DNA of 64,000 nt from Sediminibacterium sp. FEMGT703S (GTDB lineage: Bacteria > Bacteroidota > Bacteroidia > Chitinophagales > Chitinophagaceae): the NCBI GenBank assembly GCA_002786355.1, contig PGCO01000013.1, positions 62,001 through 126,000 of the forward strand, written 5' to 3'. The number at the start of each line of letters is the position of its first letter. Positions within the stretch are counted from its first letter, which is position 1. Both the position numbers and the translations under genes were made by a program. The notes beneath the pieces were generated by a model, which was not told where the DNA came from, searched no databases, and saw only the letters and a program-made list of their open reading frames with translations. Below are positions 1-9,312 of this stretch, piece after piece.

Positions 1-869
1 GAGCAGGTACCATGGGTAATGGTATTGCGCATGTATTTGCACAAAAAGGGTTCAAAGTGACATTGGTAGATGTGCAGCCTGTGCAATTAGAAAAAGCTTT
101 GGCTACAATTGGCAAGAATTTGGATAGAATGGTTGCTAAAGGAACTATCAGTCCCGAAGAAAAAAATGATACCCTCGCTAATATTAGCACCCACACTTCT
201 ATTGGTGGAGGTGTTGCTGCTGCTGATTTAGTAGTGGAAGCTGCTACAGAAAACATTGAATTGAAATTAAAAATATTTGGTGAGATAGATGCCGCTGCTC
301 CATCTAATGCCATACTCGCTAGTAATACTTCTTCTATTTCTATTACTAAAATTGCTGCTGCTACCAATCGTCCCAATAAAGTAATTGGAATGCATTTTAT
401 GAACCCGGTTCCTGTCATGAAATTGGTAGAAATCATCAATGGATATGCTACAGATGCTACTGTTACGGAAACTATTGTAGCATTAAGCAAACAGTTGGGC
501 AAAGTACCTTCTGTTGTAAATGATTATCCAGGATTTATTGCTAATAAAGTATTGATGCCCATGATTAATGAAGCCATCTATTCTTTATACGAAGGCATTG
601 CAGATGTTGAATCCATTGACACAATCATGAAACTTGGAATGGCCCATCCGATGGGACCTTTACAATTAGCAGACTTTATTGGATTAGACGTATGCTTGAG
701 CATCATGAATGTATTGTATAATGGATATGGCAATCCTAAATATGCTCCTTGTCCTTTATTAGTCAATATGGTAACCGCCCGAAAATTAGGAGTGAAATCT
801 GGTGAAGGATTTTACGTTTATACCCCTGGTTCAAAGGAATTGGTTGTAAGCCCAAACTTTAAAAAATAG
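1..869 (+). CDS. hbd: 3-hydroxybutyryl-CoA dehydrogenase, 5' end cut by window
   Basis: NAD(P)-dependent oxidation or reduction of 3-hydroxyacyl-CoA to 3-oxoacyl-CoA, in fatty-acid or butanoate metabolism. The frame is already open at base 3 and reads Ala-Gly-Thr before the first ATG (12). This completes the GAGTMGNG dinucleotide-binding loop, so the ATG at 12 is internal and roughly ten residues are missing to the left. A Rossmann domain is followed by the catalytic region GMHFMNPVPVMKLVEI, with the His of the His-Glu dyad, and a C-terminal helical domain (AHPMGPLQLADFIGLD). About 288 residues are visible, close to the usual single-domain length of about 280-295, so this is not the large FadB fusion. 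It converges on the EamA gene, whose stop lies 7 bases away. Confidence 0.93.
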   Translation, partial: AGTMGNGIAHVFAQKGFKVTLVDVQPVQLEKALATIGKNLDRMVAKGTISPEEKNDTLANISTHTSIGGGVAAADLVVEAATENIELKLKIFGEIDAAAPSNAILASNTSSISITKIAAATNRPNKVIGMHFMNPVPVMKLVEIINGYATDATVTETIVALSKQLGKVPSVVNDYPGFIANKVLMPMINEAIYSLYEGIADVESIDTIMKLGMAHPMGPLQLADFIGLDVCLSIMNVLYNGYGNPKYAPCPLLVNMVTARKLGVKSGEGFYVYTPGSKELVVSPNFKK

Positions 870-876
870 TACACTT

Positions 877-1767
877 TTATAGCGAGTTCCCAAATGCAAT
901 CAGGTAAATGGCAATAGCAGATAATGCTATTCCAGTCCAATTGATAATTGATAGTTTTTCTTTAAAAAGAAGGGCTGCTACCAGCGTACTGAATAATACA
1001 ATACCCATATTATTCACTGGTAAGCTTGCACTGGTTTCCCATGGACTATCTTGAAGAAAATGAACCAAACACCAGATAGAAAAATAATTTGGGATACCGA
1101 TGCATATACCAGCAATCACTTGATTGAATTTAAAAACCAATTGTTTTTTCCAATATTGAAAAATTAAGACTAGGGAACCTATAGATGCTGCAGAGAAAAA
1201 TCCTGAAATCAAAAAAGCATTATTGGTCTCTTTAGTTACATAAGTTTGTTGCACATGATTAATTAATGCGTCTAAAAATCCACTTCCTATAAATACTAAC
1301 AAAGGCAATAATATTTTTTGAAACATGGGAATTGGCTGAGTATTTCCCGATTCATTTTTTTGCGGGTAACAGGTAAATATGACTGCAATTAAGGCTAATG
1401 AGATACCTACTATTTCCCAGCCCACCACTTGTTCGTTGTATAATACAATGGTCAAAATAACTGGAATAATTAAAGATAATTTATTAGCAACAGATGCCAC
1501 TGCAACGCCCAGTTTTTGAGCGGTTATCCCTATCAAATTAAAACTAGTAATAAAGAGCAATCCCATGATCATTGCCCACCTAAACCAAGGCGTAGTAACC
1601 GATTCAGCCTGAATAGGGAATGCACCGTTTACGATAGAACCGGTAATAACACAAGTTATATAATTGAATACGATAGCGGGAAATACCGGTATATTGAATT
1701 TGCCACAAACCTTAAAAGAGAGTAATAAATAGCTGGTTAAAACTATGCTGCCTAATAAAAAAATCAT
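877..1767 (-). CDS. EamA/DMT-family permease
   Basis: Inner-membrane protein of 296 residues, almost entirely hydrophobic, with about ten predicted membrane segments arranged as two similar halves. This is the plan of drug/metabolite (EamA) transporters. The last helix region (FKEKLSIINWTGIALSAIAIYLI) is typical of the family. The first half has a similar segment (YNEQVVGWEIVGISLALIAVI). The substrate cannot be read from sequence. It starts 2 bases after the ribD stop and probably shares its transcript, which raises a weak guess of flavin or pathway-related export. The family call is firm and the function is open. Confidence 0.8.
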   Translation of the reverse strand: MIFLLGSIVLTSYLLLSFKVCGKFNIPVFPAIVFNYITCVITGSIVNGAFPIQAESVTTPWFRWAMIMGLLFITSFNLIGITAQKLGVAVASVANKLSLIIPVILTIVLYNEQVVGWEIVGISLALIAVIFTCYPQKNESGNTQPIPMFQKILLPLLVFIGSGFLDALINHVQQTYVTKETNNAFLISGFFSAASIGSLVLIFQYWKKQLVFKFNQVIAGICIGIPNYFSIWCLVHFLQDSPWETSASLPVNNMGIVLFSTLVAALLFKEKLSIINWTGIALSAIAIYLIAFGNSL

Positions 1768-1769
1768 AA

Positions 1770-2819
1770 TTAATTCCGCTTAAAATATTGAATAATATCT
1801 GTACCTACTTTTGCTTCATTCATCAACTGCTCATTAAATAAATGGGGTGCTTGAATTACATATTCATAGTTGGTTCCTATTGCATGACTAGCTTTTATAA
1901 CTCTTGCTTCATCCCATAATGCTTGGTTAATAAAGCTTTGCAACAGCTTTGCTCCTCCCTCAACTAAAATACTTTGTACTTGATGCTCATATGCGTATGC
2001 TAAAATCGGTTTTAATAAGCTAGGTTGTTCAATTAATTGGATATACCTAACTGCATTTTGAATTTCATTCTTAATTGTATTAAATACCCAAGTTGGTTGA
2101 TGATCATTGAGGAGGTGAAAACTTTGGTTGAGTTGCAATGTTCTATCAATAACCATTCTCAATGGATTTGGCTTTAGACCAAAACGTGTATTCAATTGTG
2201 GGTTATCGGTAATTGCTGTTTGAGTACCCACTAAGATTGCTGCTTCTTCCGAACGCCAAGTATGCACTAATCTTTGCGTGTATGAGTTACTGATTTTTAT
2301 TTCCTGCCCTTTAGCACCAATTATTTCATCAGCAGTTTGGGCCCATTTTAATATAATATAGGGGCGTCTATTCAAATGAAAATTAAAAAATCGTTTATTT
2401 AAATCCTTACATTCTTTTTCTAAAATAGGTCCAATTACTTCAACACCTTCCTGCATTAACCTTTTTGCTCCCTTCCCATTTACAGCATCAAATGGATCCA
2501 TGCAACCTATCACGACTTTTTTTATTTGATGGGCAATGATAAGATTAGTGCATGGCGGTGTTTTACCAAAATGCACACATGGTTCCAAGCTTACATATAA
2601 AGTTGACGATGTTATTTTCGCCCGATTTTCTTCTGCAACACTATTGATGCAATTCACTTCGGCATGCGCCTGTCCATACTGTGCATGAAAACCTTCTCCA
2701 ATAATTTGATCTTGATAAACCAACACTGCACCTACCATTGGATTGGGTGCAACCCATCCAGCTCCTTTTTGAGCCAGCTGCAAACATCTTTGCATGTAGA
2801 ATTCGTGATTGATGGGCAT
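1770..2819 (-). CDS. ribD: Riboflavin biosynthesis bifunctional deaminase/reductase RibD
   Basis: Catalyses the second and third steps of riboflavin synthesis: deamination of the pyrimidine ring, then NADPH reduction of the ribose side chain. The N-terminal cytidine-deaminase-like domain (about 1-145) carries the zinc site H52-A-E54 with C81 and C90 in a PCxxxGxTPPC pattern, and the APNPMVGAV substrate motif near residue 25. The C-terminal reductase domain (about 150-349) has the PYIILKWAQTADEIIG entry motif. Length is normal for the fused enzyme. On the minus strand, 7-8 bases ahead of the start, lies a TATTTTTG box (2834-2827) resembling a Bacteroidota -7 element. A good -33 partner is not evident. 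Confidence 0.95.
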   Translation of the reverse strand: MPINHEFYMQRCLQLAQKGAGWVAPNPMVGAVLVYQDQIIGEGFHAQYGQAHAEVNCINSVAEENRAKITSSTLYVSLEPCVHFGKTPPCTNLIIAHQIKKVVIGCMDPFDAVNGKGAKRLMQEGVEVIGPILEKECKDLNKRFFNFHLNRRPYIILKWAQTADEIIGAKGQEIKISNSYTQRLVHTWRSEEAAILVGTQTAITDNPQLNTRFGLKPNPLRMVIDRTLQLNQSFHLLNDHQPTWVFNTIKNEIQNAVRYIQLIEQPSLLKPILAYAYEHQVQSILVEGGAKLLQSFINQALWDEARVIKASHAIGTNYEYVIQAPHLFNEQLMNEAKVGTDIIQYFKRN

Positions 2820-2858
2820 AAGCTTGCAAAAATAAACAAATGATAGCTACATTGCAGC

Positions 2859-3713
2859 ATGACCATCAGAGATGCTAAGCAAGCCATCATAGAAGCCATT
2901 GAACCCATTTATGACAATAGAGAAGCAGTTAATATTGCCACTTTATTGCTTGAGGAACTAACTGGTTATAGTAAAATGAATCAATTTTTACAAAAACAAT
3001 CTTTGGTTTCGGAAGCTATAGCCAGCAAACTGAATCTTTGTATAGAGCGCCTTAGTAAAGGAGAACCTGTTCAATATATCATTGGGAAAGCATGGTTTAT
3101 GGAAATGGAGTTAATTGTCAACTCAAGTACTTTAATTCCGAGACCCGAAACAGAAGAATTGGTAGATTCCTTAATAAAATATTTAAAAGCTTCCGATTAC
3201 CAAAATGTTCAAATCCTTGAAATTGGTGCTGGCTCTGGCTGCATTCCTATTGCAATCGCAAAATATTTTCCAAGTGCCACCATCACAAGTATCGATATAA
3301 GTTCCGAAGCTTTGGACATTGCAGAAAAAAATGCTGAAAAAAATAATGTAACAATCCATTGGAAACAATTGAACTTTTTAGACCATCGGCAATGGAATAC
3401 ATTGGGATCATATGATATCGTTATAAGCAATCCTCCCTATATTAGAAAAACAGAAGCTGCAACAATGCATACCAATGTATTAGCATTCGAACCACATACT
3501 GCGCTGTTTGTGGAAGATAATGACCCATTGATTTTTTATAAAGCTATCCAGGAATTTTGCAAGAATCACTTGAATAAAAATGGTGCAGTATTTTTAGAAA
3601 TCAACGAAGGATTGGGTAAAGAAACAGCAGCATTATTTAATAACAACTGTACGGTTGAAATTAAAAAAGATATGCAGAATAAAGAGAGAATGGTGATGGC
3701 TTATCAATTTTGA
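2859..3713 (+). CDS. prmC: Release factor glutamine methyltransferase PrmC
   Basis: N5-methylates the glutamine of the GGQ motif in peptide-chain release factors, using S-adenosylmethionine. Seen in the 284-residue product: an N-terminal helical domain (1-85), the LIPRPETEELV motif (92-102), the SAM-binding EIGAGSGCIPIA (121-132) and the catalytic NPPY (191-194) that binds the target glutamine. It is divergent from ribD and converges on exbD, with which its stop overlaps by 10 bases. Family assignment is secure. HemK/PrmC family members also include PrmB, but the NPPYI context and genome generality favour PrmC. Confidence 0.93.
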   Translation: MTIRDAKQAIIEAIEPIYDNREAVNIATLLLEELTGYSKMNQFLQKQSLVSEAIASKLNLCIERLSKGEPVQYIIGKAWFMEMELIVNSSTLIPRPETEELVDSLIKYLKASDYQNVQILEIGAGSGCIPIAIAKYFPSATITSIDISSEALDIAEKNAEKNNVTIHWKQLNFLDHRQWNTLGSYDIVISNPPYIRKTEAATMHTNVLAFEPHTALFVEDNDPLIFYKAIQEFCKNHLNKNGAVFLEINEGLGKETAALFNNNCTVEIKKDMQNKERMVMAYQF

Positions 3714-4099
3714 TCAACCGCCATCACTGGTGTAGCACCTAACTTTTTGATGACTTGCATGATTTTTATGGAAGTTCCTAAATGAGATGTGCTATCTCCA
3801 TTTATCACCACCGTTGGTTTCTCTGTTTCTTTTGATAAGTATTCCTTTAGTTTAGTCTCCAAATTTTCAAAGGCAATAGGCTCTGCTCCTATAAATAATT
3901 GTTGGTCTTTGTTTACACTGATTACTACAGTTTGCTTAGCCTTAGTATCTGCCTTGGCTTTAGGATTTGAAACCTTAATCACATTGGGATTTGCCAAGGT
4001 AGAAACAATTAGAAAGAACAGTAGCAAAATGAATAAAATATCATTCAGCGCCCCTGTATGCATTTCGGGATGTGTCCTAAATCTTTTTCGGATATTCAT
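3704..4099 (-). CDS. exbD: ExbD/TolR-family biopolymer transport protein
   Basis: Periplasm-facing partner of the ExbB proton channel that energises TonB- or Tol-type systems. I place the start at the ATG at 4099, one base after the exbB stop, giving 131 residues (MNIRKRFRTHPEMHTGALND...). A longer reading from 4141 would run into exbB. One membrane helix (about residues 18-36) contains the conserved Asp (ALND) just at its cytoplasmic end, followed by a periplasmic domain of about 90 residues with the typical beta-alpha pattern (VVISVNKDQQLFIG). The 3' end overlaps prmC by 10 bases. Confidence 0.88.
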   Translation of the reverse strand: MNIRKRFRTHPEMHTGALNDILFILLLFFLIVSTLANPNVIKVSNPKAKADTKAKQTVVISVNKDQQLFIGAEPIAFENLETKLKEYLSKETEKPTVVINGDSTSHLGTSIKIMQVIKKLGATPVMAVDQN

Positions 4100-4100
4100 A

Positions 4101-4784
4101 TTATCTAGTTGGCTCCTGTAAAATATCCATGAAATCTGCACTAGCAGCTTCCATTTTATTTGCTGTTTTGTCTATTTGTGTACTTAAAAAATTATGACCT
4201 ACATAGGCAATCAATCCAATGATCAAACCAGTTGCAGAGGTAATCATTTTGGTGTAAATACCGCCTGCAATAGTGTTCAACGTGTATTCTCCAGTTGAAG
4301 CAATCCCATAGAATAATTGAACCATTCCTATAATGGTACCTAAGAACCCAAACATGGGTGCTATACCAGCTATCAAGGACAATATATTCAAATTCTTCTC
4401 CATATTGTACATTTCGAGCTTACCTACATTTTCCATACTCTTTTCAATAGCGTCAATAGGCTTACCAATTCTTTGTAATCCTTTATCGATCATTTTTGCA
4501 ACAGGAGTTCGATTGTTTTTTGCATAACTTTTAGCTGCTTGAACATTTCCAGATAAGATATGGTCTCGAATGACCACCATAAAGTTTGGGTCAATTTTAC
4601 CTGCCTTTTTAATAGCAAACAATCGCTCGGTAAAAACATAGATAGCTGCAATCAATAATGCATACAATGGATACATAATCCAGCCGCCTTTTTCTAACAA
4701 AGTCCATAAAGACACTTTTTCGGCTGTAGTAACCGCAGCAGTTGCCACTTTTTGTAATGAATCAGATTGTAATAAGTAGAACAT
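4101..4784 (-). CDS. exbB: ExbB/TolQ/MotA-family proton channel
   Basis: 227-residue inner-membrane protein with three membrane segments: one near residues 30-50 and a pair in the C-terminal half. A cytoplasmic loop lies between them, and the segment GIAPMFGFLGTIIGMVQLF is the hallmark of MotA/TolQ/ExbB channels. It forms the pentameric channel that drives ExbD/TonB or TolR. It is followed at one base by exbD, so the two are translationally linked. No tonB is next to it, so whether it serves TonB or the Tol system is undecided. The TonB receptors at 35-38 kb and 50-53 kb would need such an engine. Confidence 0.9.
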   Translation of the reverse strand: MFYLLQSDSLQKVATAAVTTAEKVSLWTLLEKGGWIMYPLYALLIAAIYVFTERLFAIKKAGKIDPNFMVVIRDHILSGNVQAAKSYAKNNRTPVAKMIDKGLQRIGKPIDAIEKSMENVGKLEMYNMEKNLNILSLIAGIAPMFGFLGTIIGMVQLFYGIASTGEYTLNTIAGGIYTKMITSATGLIIGLIAYVGHNFLSTQIDKTANKMEAASADFMDILQEPTR

Positions 4785-4889
4785 GTATTTATTTTATTTT
4801 GCTAATGTAGAAGGTTCTACAAAAGAACAATTATTCGTGCATAAATAATCATAGACTTCGTTAATTAAGAAAGCTTTTACACATATCAA

Positions 4890-5828
4890 TTATTTACTAG
4901 GCCTTTCGATTTCTTTCATTTTCATCATCGCCATAATTTGACGCATATTATCTTGCATACCCTCTGGACTTCCGTCTAAGAAAATAACATTACCCTTTCC
5001 AATTTCTGCGAAGTTCTTAATGGCTTCTGTCCACATACTGAACAAGATCACATTGGTATCCAAATTGGCTTGCTTCATTTCTTCAGCTGCTTGGCTCATC
5101 CCTTTTGCCACTTCTTGTCTAAATAGCGCCACACCCATCCCACGTAAACGAGCAGCTTCTCTTTCTGCTTCAGCAGCAATTTTAATGGCATTACCCTCAG
5201 CTTCTGCTCCCTTGGTTTTTGTAATCAATAAAGCCTGTCCTTCATTTTCAGCAGCTGCTTTTAAATTATTGCTCGCAACTACCCTACTCATACTTTCCAT
5301 AATCACTTGATCAAATGTGATATCGTTAATTTGCAAATCTTGCAAATGATAGCCCCATTCTTCCAATGATTTATCAATTTGTTGTTTTACATCTTCGACA
5401 ATTTCTCTACGCAATAATAAAATTTCAGCTTGTTTTTTCGTTGCAACAAAAGCACGTATTGAGCCTTCAACTGTTCTAATTAAAGCCTGCATTAAATCCT
5501 TTTCTGAAATAAATTTAAATGCAACATTTTTGATGGTTTGTTCGTCCTGATTGATTACAGAATACAATAGCATGCTTTTAAAGTATACATTGGCCTGATC
5601 TACCGTTACAGCCTGAAACTCCAATTCAACTGAGCGGTTTTGTATACTAACCGTTTTATAAACCTGCTCTAGAATAGGAATTTTAAAATTCAATCCTGGC
5701 ATTAAAATTCTTCTATATTTACCAAACATCGTTATCACTGCAATCGTTCCTTGGTTCACTGTAACCAATCCTGTAAACAAAATAATCAAGGCAACAATTA
5801 GCCACCAATAATTCATTAGAAATTGCAT
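4890..5828 (-). CDS. SPFH/Band 7 membrane protein (stomatin/HflC-like)
   Basis: 312 residues: an N-terminal membrane anchor (about 5-25) and an SPFH domain (about 25-190, with YRRILMPGLNFKIPI and SVELEFQAVTVD). A long alanine- and glutamate-rich coiled-coil tail follows (AEGNAIKIAAEAEREAARLRG). Such proteins form oligomeric membrane microdomains and often modulate proteases. There is no adjacent NfeD-type protease gene, which usually accompanies slipins, so the partner is unknown. Its gene stands alone between exbB (about 105 bases downstream) and pepT (about 27 bases upstream), on the same strand as both. Confidence 0.85.
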   Translation of the reverse strand: MQFLMNYWWLIVALIILFTGLVTVNQGTIAVITMFGKYRRILMPGLNFKIPILEQVYKTVSIQNRSVELEFQAVTVDQANVYFKSMLLYSVINQDEQTIKNVAFKFISEKDLMQALIRTVEGSIRAFVATKKQAEILLLRREIVEDVKQQIDKSLEEWGYHLQDLQINDITFDQVIMESMSRVVASNNLKAAAENEGQALLITKTKGAEAEGNAIKIAAEAEREAARLRGMGVALFRQEVAKGMSQAAEEMKQANLDTNVILFSMWTEAIKNFAEIGKGNVIFLDGSPEGMQDNMRQIMAMMKMKEIERPSK

Positions 5829-5855
5829 AAAATTTATTTTTAATAAAGATAATAT

Positions 5856-7118
5856 CTATTTAGTCAGATTAGCCCCCTTTTCTTCCCACACTTTTACTAA
5901 CTGAACTAATACATCTACTGCACGCTCCATATCTGAAATACCTACCCATTCTCGCTTGCTGTGTATGGCTTGCATACCAGTGAAAATATTGGGACAAGGT
6001 AGACCCATAAAACTCAGTCTGCTACCATCCGTTCCCCCGCGAATGGGCTCTTTAATAAACGCTAATCCACATTTGCTATATGCTTCCTCCGCAAAAGAGC
6101 TGATGAAGGGATATTGGTCAATTACTTCCTTCATATTCCTATATTGTTCTACTTCTGTAAAAGAAACAGCTGCCCCAGGAAATTGATTAATTACTTGATC
6201 TGCAATTTGTATTATACAGGCTTGGTGTTCAGCCAATTTGGCTGTTTCAAAATCACGAATAATAAATTCAATGGTGGCTTTCTCTGCTAATCCTTCTACC
6301 CTTACCGGGTGAACAAACCCTTGTTTCTTTTCAGTTACTTCAGGAGCTAAAATTGCTTTAGGCAATTGATCTAAAATTGCAGCAGCAATTTTTAAGGCAT
6401 TAACCATTTTGCCTTTTGCATAACCAGGATGTGCTATAACACCATCAATATTTATAGTGAAGCCATTGGCACTAAATGTTTCATCCTCAAATGTGCCTAA
6501 TTCTCCCCCATCTAAAGTATAGGCAAAATCTGCTCCTAACTTGTTCAAATCTAAATGATTGGTTCCTCTTCCAACTTCTTCATCGGGTGTAAATAAAATT
6601 TTAATGGTACCATGTGGAATAGTTGGATGCTTCATTAAGTATTCAACAAAATTCATGATAATTGAAACACCAGCTTTATCATCTGCACCTAATAAAGTTT
6701 TGCCACTGGCTGTAATAATATCTTTACCAATATGGTGCACTAAGTATGGAAAGTCTTTGGGATCAATCACTATAGAAGGATCATCAGGTAAAATAATGGG
6801 GGATCCATCAAAAGCTTTATGCAATATTGGTTTTACATTCGTTCCACTACAGTCAGGCGCAGTATCTATATGTGCACAAAAACAGATAGCAGGAATTGGC
6901 TTGTTCGTATTTGTAGGAATGGTAGCATACACATATCCAAACTCGTCCATATGAGCGTCGTCCACTTGTAATGCTTGTAATTCTTGCACTAATAATTGAC
7001 TTAGATTTTTTTGTTTTTGGGTGGATGGAAAACTAGAACTAAGTGGATCACTCTGTGTATCTATTTGCACATATCGCATTAATCTTTCCGCAACACTATA
7101 ACTAGCTAATGCACTCAT
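5856..7118 (-). CDS. pepT: Peptidase T (tripeptide aminopeptidase)
   Basis: Zinc metallopeptidase of the M20 family that removes the N-terminal residue of tripeptides in the cytoplasm. The 420-residue length fits. Visible metal and catalytic motifs are AHIDTAPD (His and following Asp), GADDKAGVS (bridging Asp), DEEVGRG (catalytic Glu and metal Glu), LDGGELG and the C-terminal RGGTDGSRLSFMG...HSKREW with the last metal His. The dimerisation insert lies between about 205 and 320. No signal peptide. It could share a transcript with the SPFH gene 27 bases downstream. Confidence 0.93.
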   Translation of the reverse strand: MSALASYSVAERLMRYVQIDTQSDPLSSSFPSTQKQKNLSQLLVQELQALQVDDAHMDEFGYVYATIPTNTNKPIPAICFCAHIDTAPDCSGTNVKPILHKAFDGSPIILPDDPSIVIDPKDFPYLVHHIGKDIITASGKTLLGADDKAGVSIIMNFVEYLMKHPTIPHGTIKILFTPDEEVGRGTNHLDLNKLGADFAYTLDGGELGTFEDETFSANGFTINIDGVIAHPGYAKGKMVNALKIAAAILDQLPKAILAPEVTEKKQGFVHPVRVEGLAEKATIEFIIRDFETAKLAEHQACIIQIADQVINQFPGAAVSFTEVEQYRNMKEVIDQYPFISSFAEEAYSKCGLAFIKEPIRGGTDGSRLSFMGLPCPNIFTGMQAIHSKREWVGISDMERAVDVLVQLVKVWEEKGANLTK

Positions 7119-7205
7119 TTTTTTTATCGCAAGTTAATATTTGTTCCTCCATCTATTGCATTTATAGATTTCTGTTTTTATATTGTAGAAACTAAAAAAA
7201 ACCAA

Positions 7206-7757
7206 ATGAAAAAAACAATAATAGCTGCGCTAGTGGGCGGCATAGTGTTATTTATGTGGCAGTTCTTATCTTGGACTGCATTGAACTTACACAGTCCCTC
7301 ACAACAATACACGCCTAAACAGGATAGCATCATGCAAATGCTAAAAAACAATCTAGATAAAGAAGGAGGCTATTATTTACCATCTGCACCTGCTGGGACT
7401 TCATTTGAGGATATGGAAAAAATGGCTAATGAAAATATAGGGAAGCCTTGGGCAAGTATTCAATACCATGCAGCTTTAGAATACAATATGGGAATTAATA
7501 TGGCGAGAGGGCTAGTTGGAAATATCTTTATCATTTGGCTATTTTGCTGGATTCTCGGGAAATTAGCGAGTAATAATTTCACCACTACTTTTACCGCTTC
7601 CGTTTTTGTTGGATTAATTGTTTATATGAACAGCAGCTACACAGGACATATTTGGTATCCTATGTTCGATATCCGAGCTTATTTAATAGATGCTGTTGTA
7701 AGCTGGGGATTAGTGGGTATTTGGCTGGGTTGGTGGATGAACAGAAGCCCGAAGTAA
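7206..7757 (+). CDS. Hypothetical membrane protein, four helices
   Basis: I do not recognise this 183-residue protein. It has an N-terminal hydrophobic segment (about 5-27) that may be a signal anchor, then a polar stretch of about 70 residues rich in Gln, Asn and Met (28-97), and three further membrane helices (about 100-118, 124-143 and 155-176). The last ends in WLGWWMNRSPK. The polar stretch probably faces the periplasm. There are no obvious catalytic motifs. It is a single gene, divergent from pepT, closed by a strong terminator. It is a plausible real gene from codon use and isolated transcription. Confidence 0.65.
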   Translation: MKKTIIAALVGGIVLFMWQFLSWTALNLHSPSQQYTPKQDSIMQMLKNNLDKEGGYYLPSAPAGTSFEDMEKMANENIGKPWASIQYHAALEYNMGINMARGLVGNIFIIWLFCWILGKLASNNFTTTFTASVFVGLIVYMNSSYTGHIWYPMFDIRAYLIDAVVSWGLVGIWLGWWMNRSPK

Positions 7758-7786
7758 TGAAATTTTACATTGAAATATACTGAAAG

Positions 7787-7816
7787 AAAATAGACCGGCT
7801 AGCCGGTCTATTTTTA
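7787..7816. terminator. Bidirectional terminator, hypothetical/FKBP
   Basis: Perfect palindromic stem ATAGACCGG with loop CTAG and complement CCGGTCTAT (7790-7811). It is flanked by an A-run on the left and a T-run on the right, so it can end transcription from both converging genes. Confidence 0.9.
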
Positions 7817-7864
7817 TAAAAGTTCCTACCAAAAAATCAGTCTTAAATAGTGTTCAGCAAACTA

Positions 7865-8320
7865 TTAAGGAGTTATAATGATAGATTTAGGTCCATCTAT
7901 AGCTACTAACTCTAAATCGAATACCAATTCTTCACCTGCTAAAGGATGATTGGCATCTAAAACAACAACCGCATCTTTTACTTCAACGATGATTACAGGG
8001 AAATTTTGACCAGATCCATTGCTCATATTCAATTGCATACCAACTTCTGGTACCATATCCGCAGGAAATCTATCTTTAGGAAATTCCATAATCATTTCTT
8101 CTTGCTTTGGACCATAAGCTTGGTCAGCAGGGATATTGATGGTTTTCTTTTCACCAATGACCATTCCTGTTACACCATCATCAAAACCGGCAATAACCAT
8201 ACCGCTTCCAATTTCAAACTCCAATGGTTCTCTGCCTTCTGATGAATCAAAAGTATTGCCGTTGGTTAACTTGCCGTGATAATGCACTTTTACCTTATCA
8301 CCTTTTTTTGCTTGTTGCAT
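7865..8320 (-). CDS. FKBP-type peptidyl-prolyl isomerase (SlyD-like)
   Basis: 151-residue cytoplasmic cis-trans prolyl isomerase and probable chaperone. The FKBP domain starts [22 protein letters not shown] and is interrupted, in place of the flap, by an insert (about residues 70-125: [18 protein letters not shown]...), the arrangement of SlyD. It then closes with [17 protein letters not shown]. The His-rich metal-binding tail of E. coli SlyD is absent. A CAAAAGTA on the plus strand (8338-8345) is a minus-strand TACTTTTG, a Bacteroidota -7 match, placed about 18 bases before the start. Confidence 0.9.
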   Translation of the reverse strand: MQQAKKGDKVKVHYHGKLTNGNTFDSSEGREPLEFEIGSGMVIAGFDDGVTGMVIGEKKTINIPADQAYGPKQEEMIMEFPKDRFPADMVPEVGMQLNMSNGSGQNFPVIIVEVKDAVVVLDANHPLAGEELVFDLELVAIDGPKSIIITP

Positions 8321-8391
8321 AAATTATTATTAAGGGGCAAAAGTACTATCCTTCGCGCTTAATATTACCTTTGGAGCCAAATATTTTGGTC

Positions 8392-9303
8392 ATGCGTATT
8401 GTTTTTATGGGCACCCCTGATTTCGCAGTTGCATCGCTGGATGCATTGGTTTCCAATGGTTTCAATGTAGTTTCGGTAGTTACAGCTCCTGACAAACCTG
8501 CTGGAAGGGGGCTTAAATTAACAGAAAGTGCAGTAAAAAAATATGCGATTGAGAAGGGTATTCCTATTCTACAGCCAATAAAATTAAAAGACCCCCATTT
8601 TGTTGAATCATTAAACGAGCTAAAAGCAGATATTCAAATTGTAGTGGCGTTTAGAATGTTGCCAGAAATTGTGTGGAATATGCCAATTATGGGGACCTTA
8701 AATGTACATGGTTCATTATTGCCTCAATATCGCGGTGCTGCTCCAATTAATTGGGCTGTAATTAATGGAGAAAAACAAACTGGAGTTACTACATTTAAAT
8801 TAAAGCATGAAATTGATACAGGCGATATTTTATTACAAGAATCCATGCCAATTGGGGATAATGAAACAGCCACAGAAGTTCATGATAGAATGAAAATAAT
8901 TGGAGCTAATTTATTGGTAAAAACATTGCATCAATTAAATTCAGGGACTATTCAGGAAACTCCTCAAGTGATATCAGCAGATACTAAGCATGCCCCTAAA
9001 ATTTTTACGAAAGACTGCACTATACAATGGAATCAGGAGGTTGAACAAATTTACAATTTGGTAAGAGGGTTAGCAGAATTTCCTGGTGCCATTTCTCATT
9101 TAGATGGAAAAATCTTGAAAATTTACAAAAGCAAAAAAGAGATAACCCCACACTCATACGAATTAGGAAAGCCCTTTACTGACCACAAAACTTTTTTAAA
9201 GTTTAGTTGCATCAATGGTTACTTGCATATTTTAGATCTGCAACTAGAAGGAAAAAAAAGAATGCCTGTTGCTGATTTTCTTAGAGGATATAAATTAGCT
9301 TAA
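8392..9303 (+). CDS. fmt: Methionyl-tRNA formyltransferase
   Basis: Adds a formyl group from 10-formyltetrahydrofolate to initiator Met-tRNA. I start at the ATG at 8392 (MRIVFMGTPDFAV, the usual N-terminus) rather than at the in-frame TTG at 8371. The TACCTTTG at 8366-8373 looks like a -7 promoter box and would fall inside the longer reading. Motifs: GTPDFA for the folate site, NVHGSLLPQYRGAAPINWA with the catalytic Asn and His, and the DTGDIL Asp. The C-terminal tRNA-binding barrel covers about 205-303. Length of 303 residues is normal. Confidence 0.95.
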   Translation: MRIVFMGTPDFAVASLDALVSNGFNVVSVVTAPDKPAGRGLKLTESAVKKYAIEKGIPILQPIKLKDPHFVESLNELKADIQIVVAFRMLPEIVWNMPIMGTLNVHGSLLPQYRGAAPINWAVINGEKQTGVTTFKLKHEIDTGDILLQESMPIGDNETATEVHDRMKIIGANLLVKTLHQLNSGTIQETPQVISADTKHAPKIFTKDCTIQWNQEVEQIYNLVRGLAEFPGAISHLDGKILKIYKSKKEITPHSYELGKPFTDHKTFLKFSCINGYLHILDLQLEGKKRMPVADFLRGYKLA

Positions 9304-9312
9304 AATTATTGA

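Noticed and set aside
8371..8391. TTG start for fmt upstream of the ATG
   Set aside because: The TACCTTTG promoter-like box overlaps it, and the conserved N-terminus begins at the ATG at 8392.
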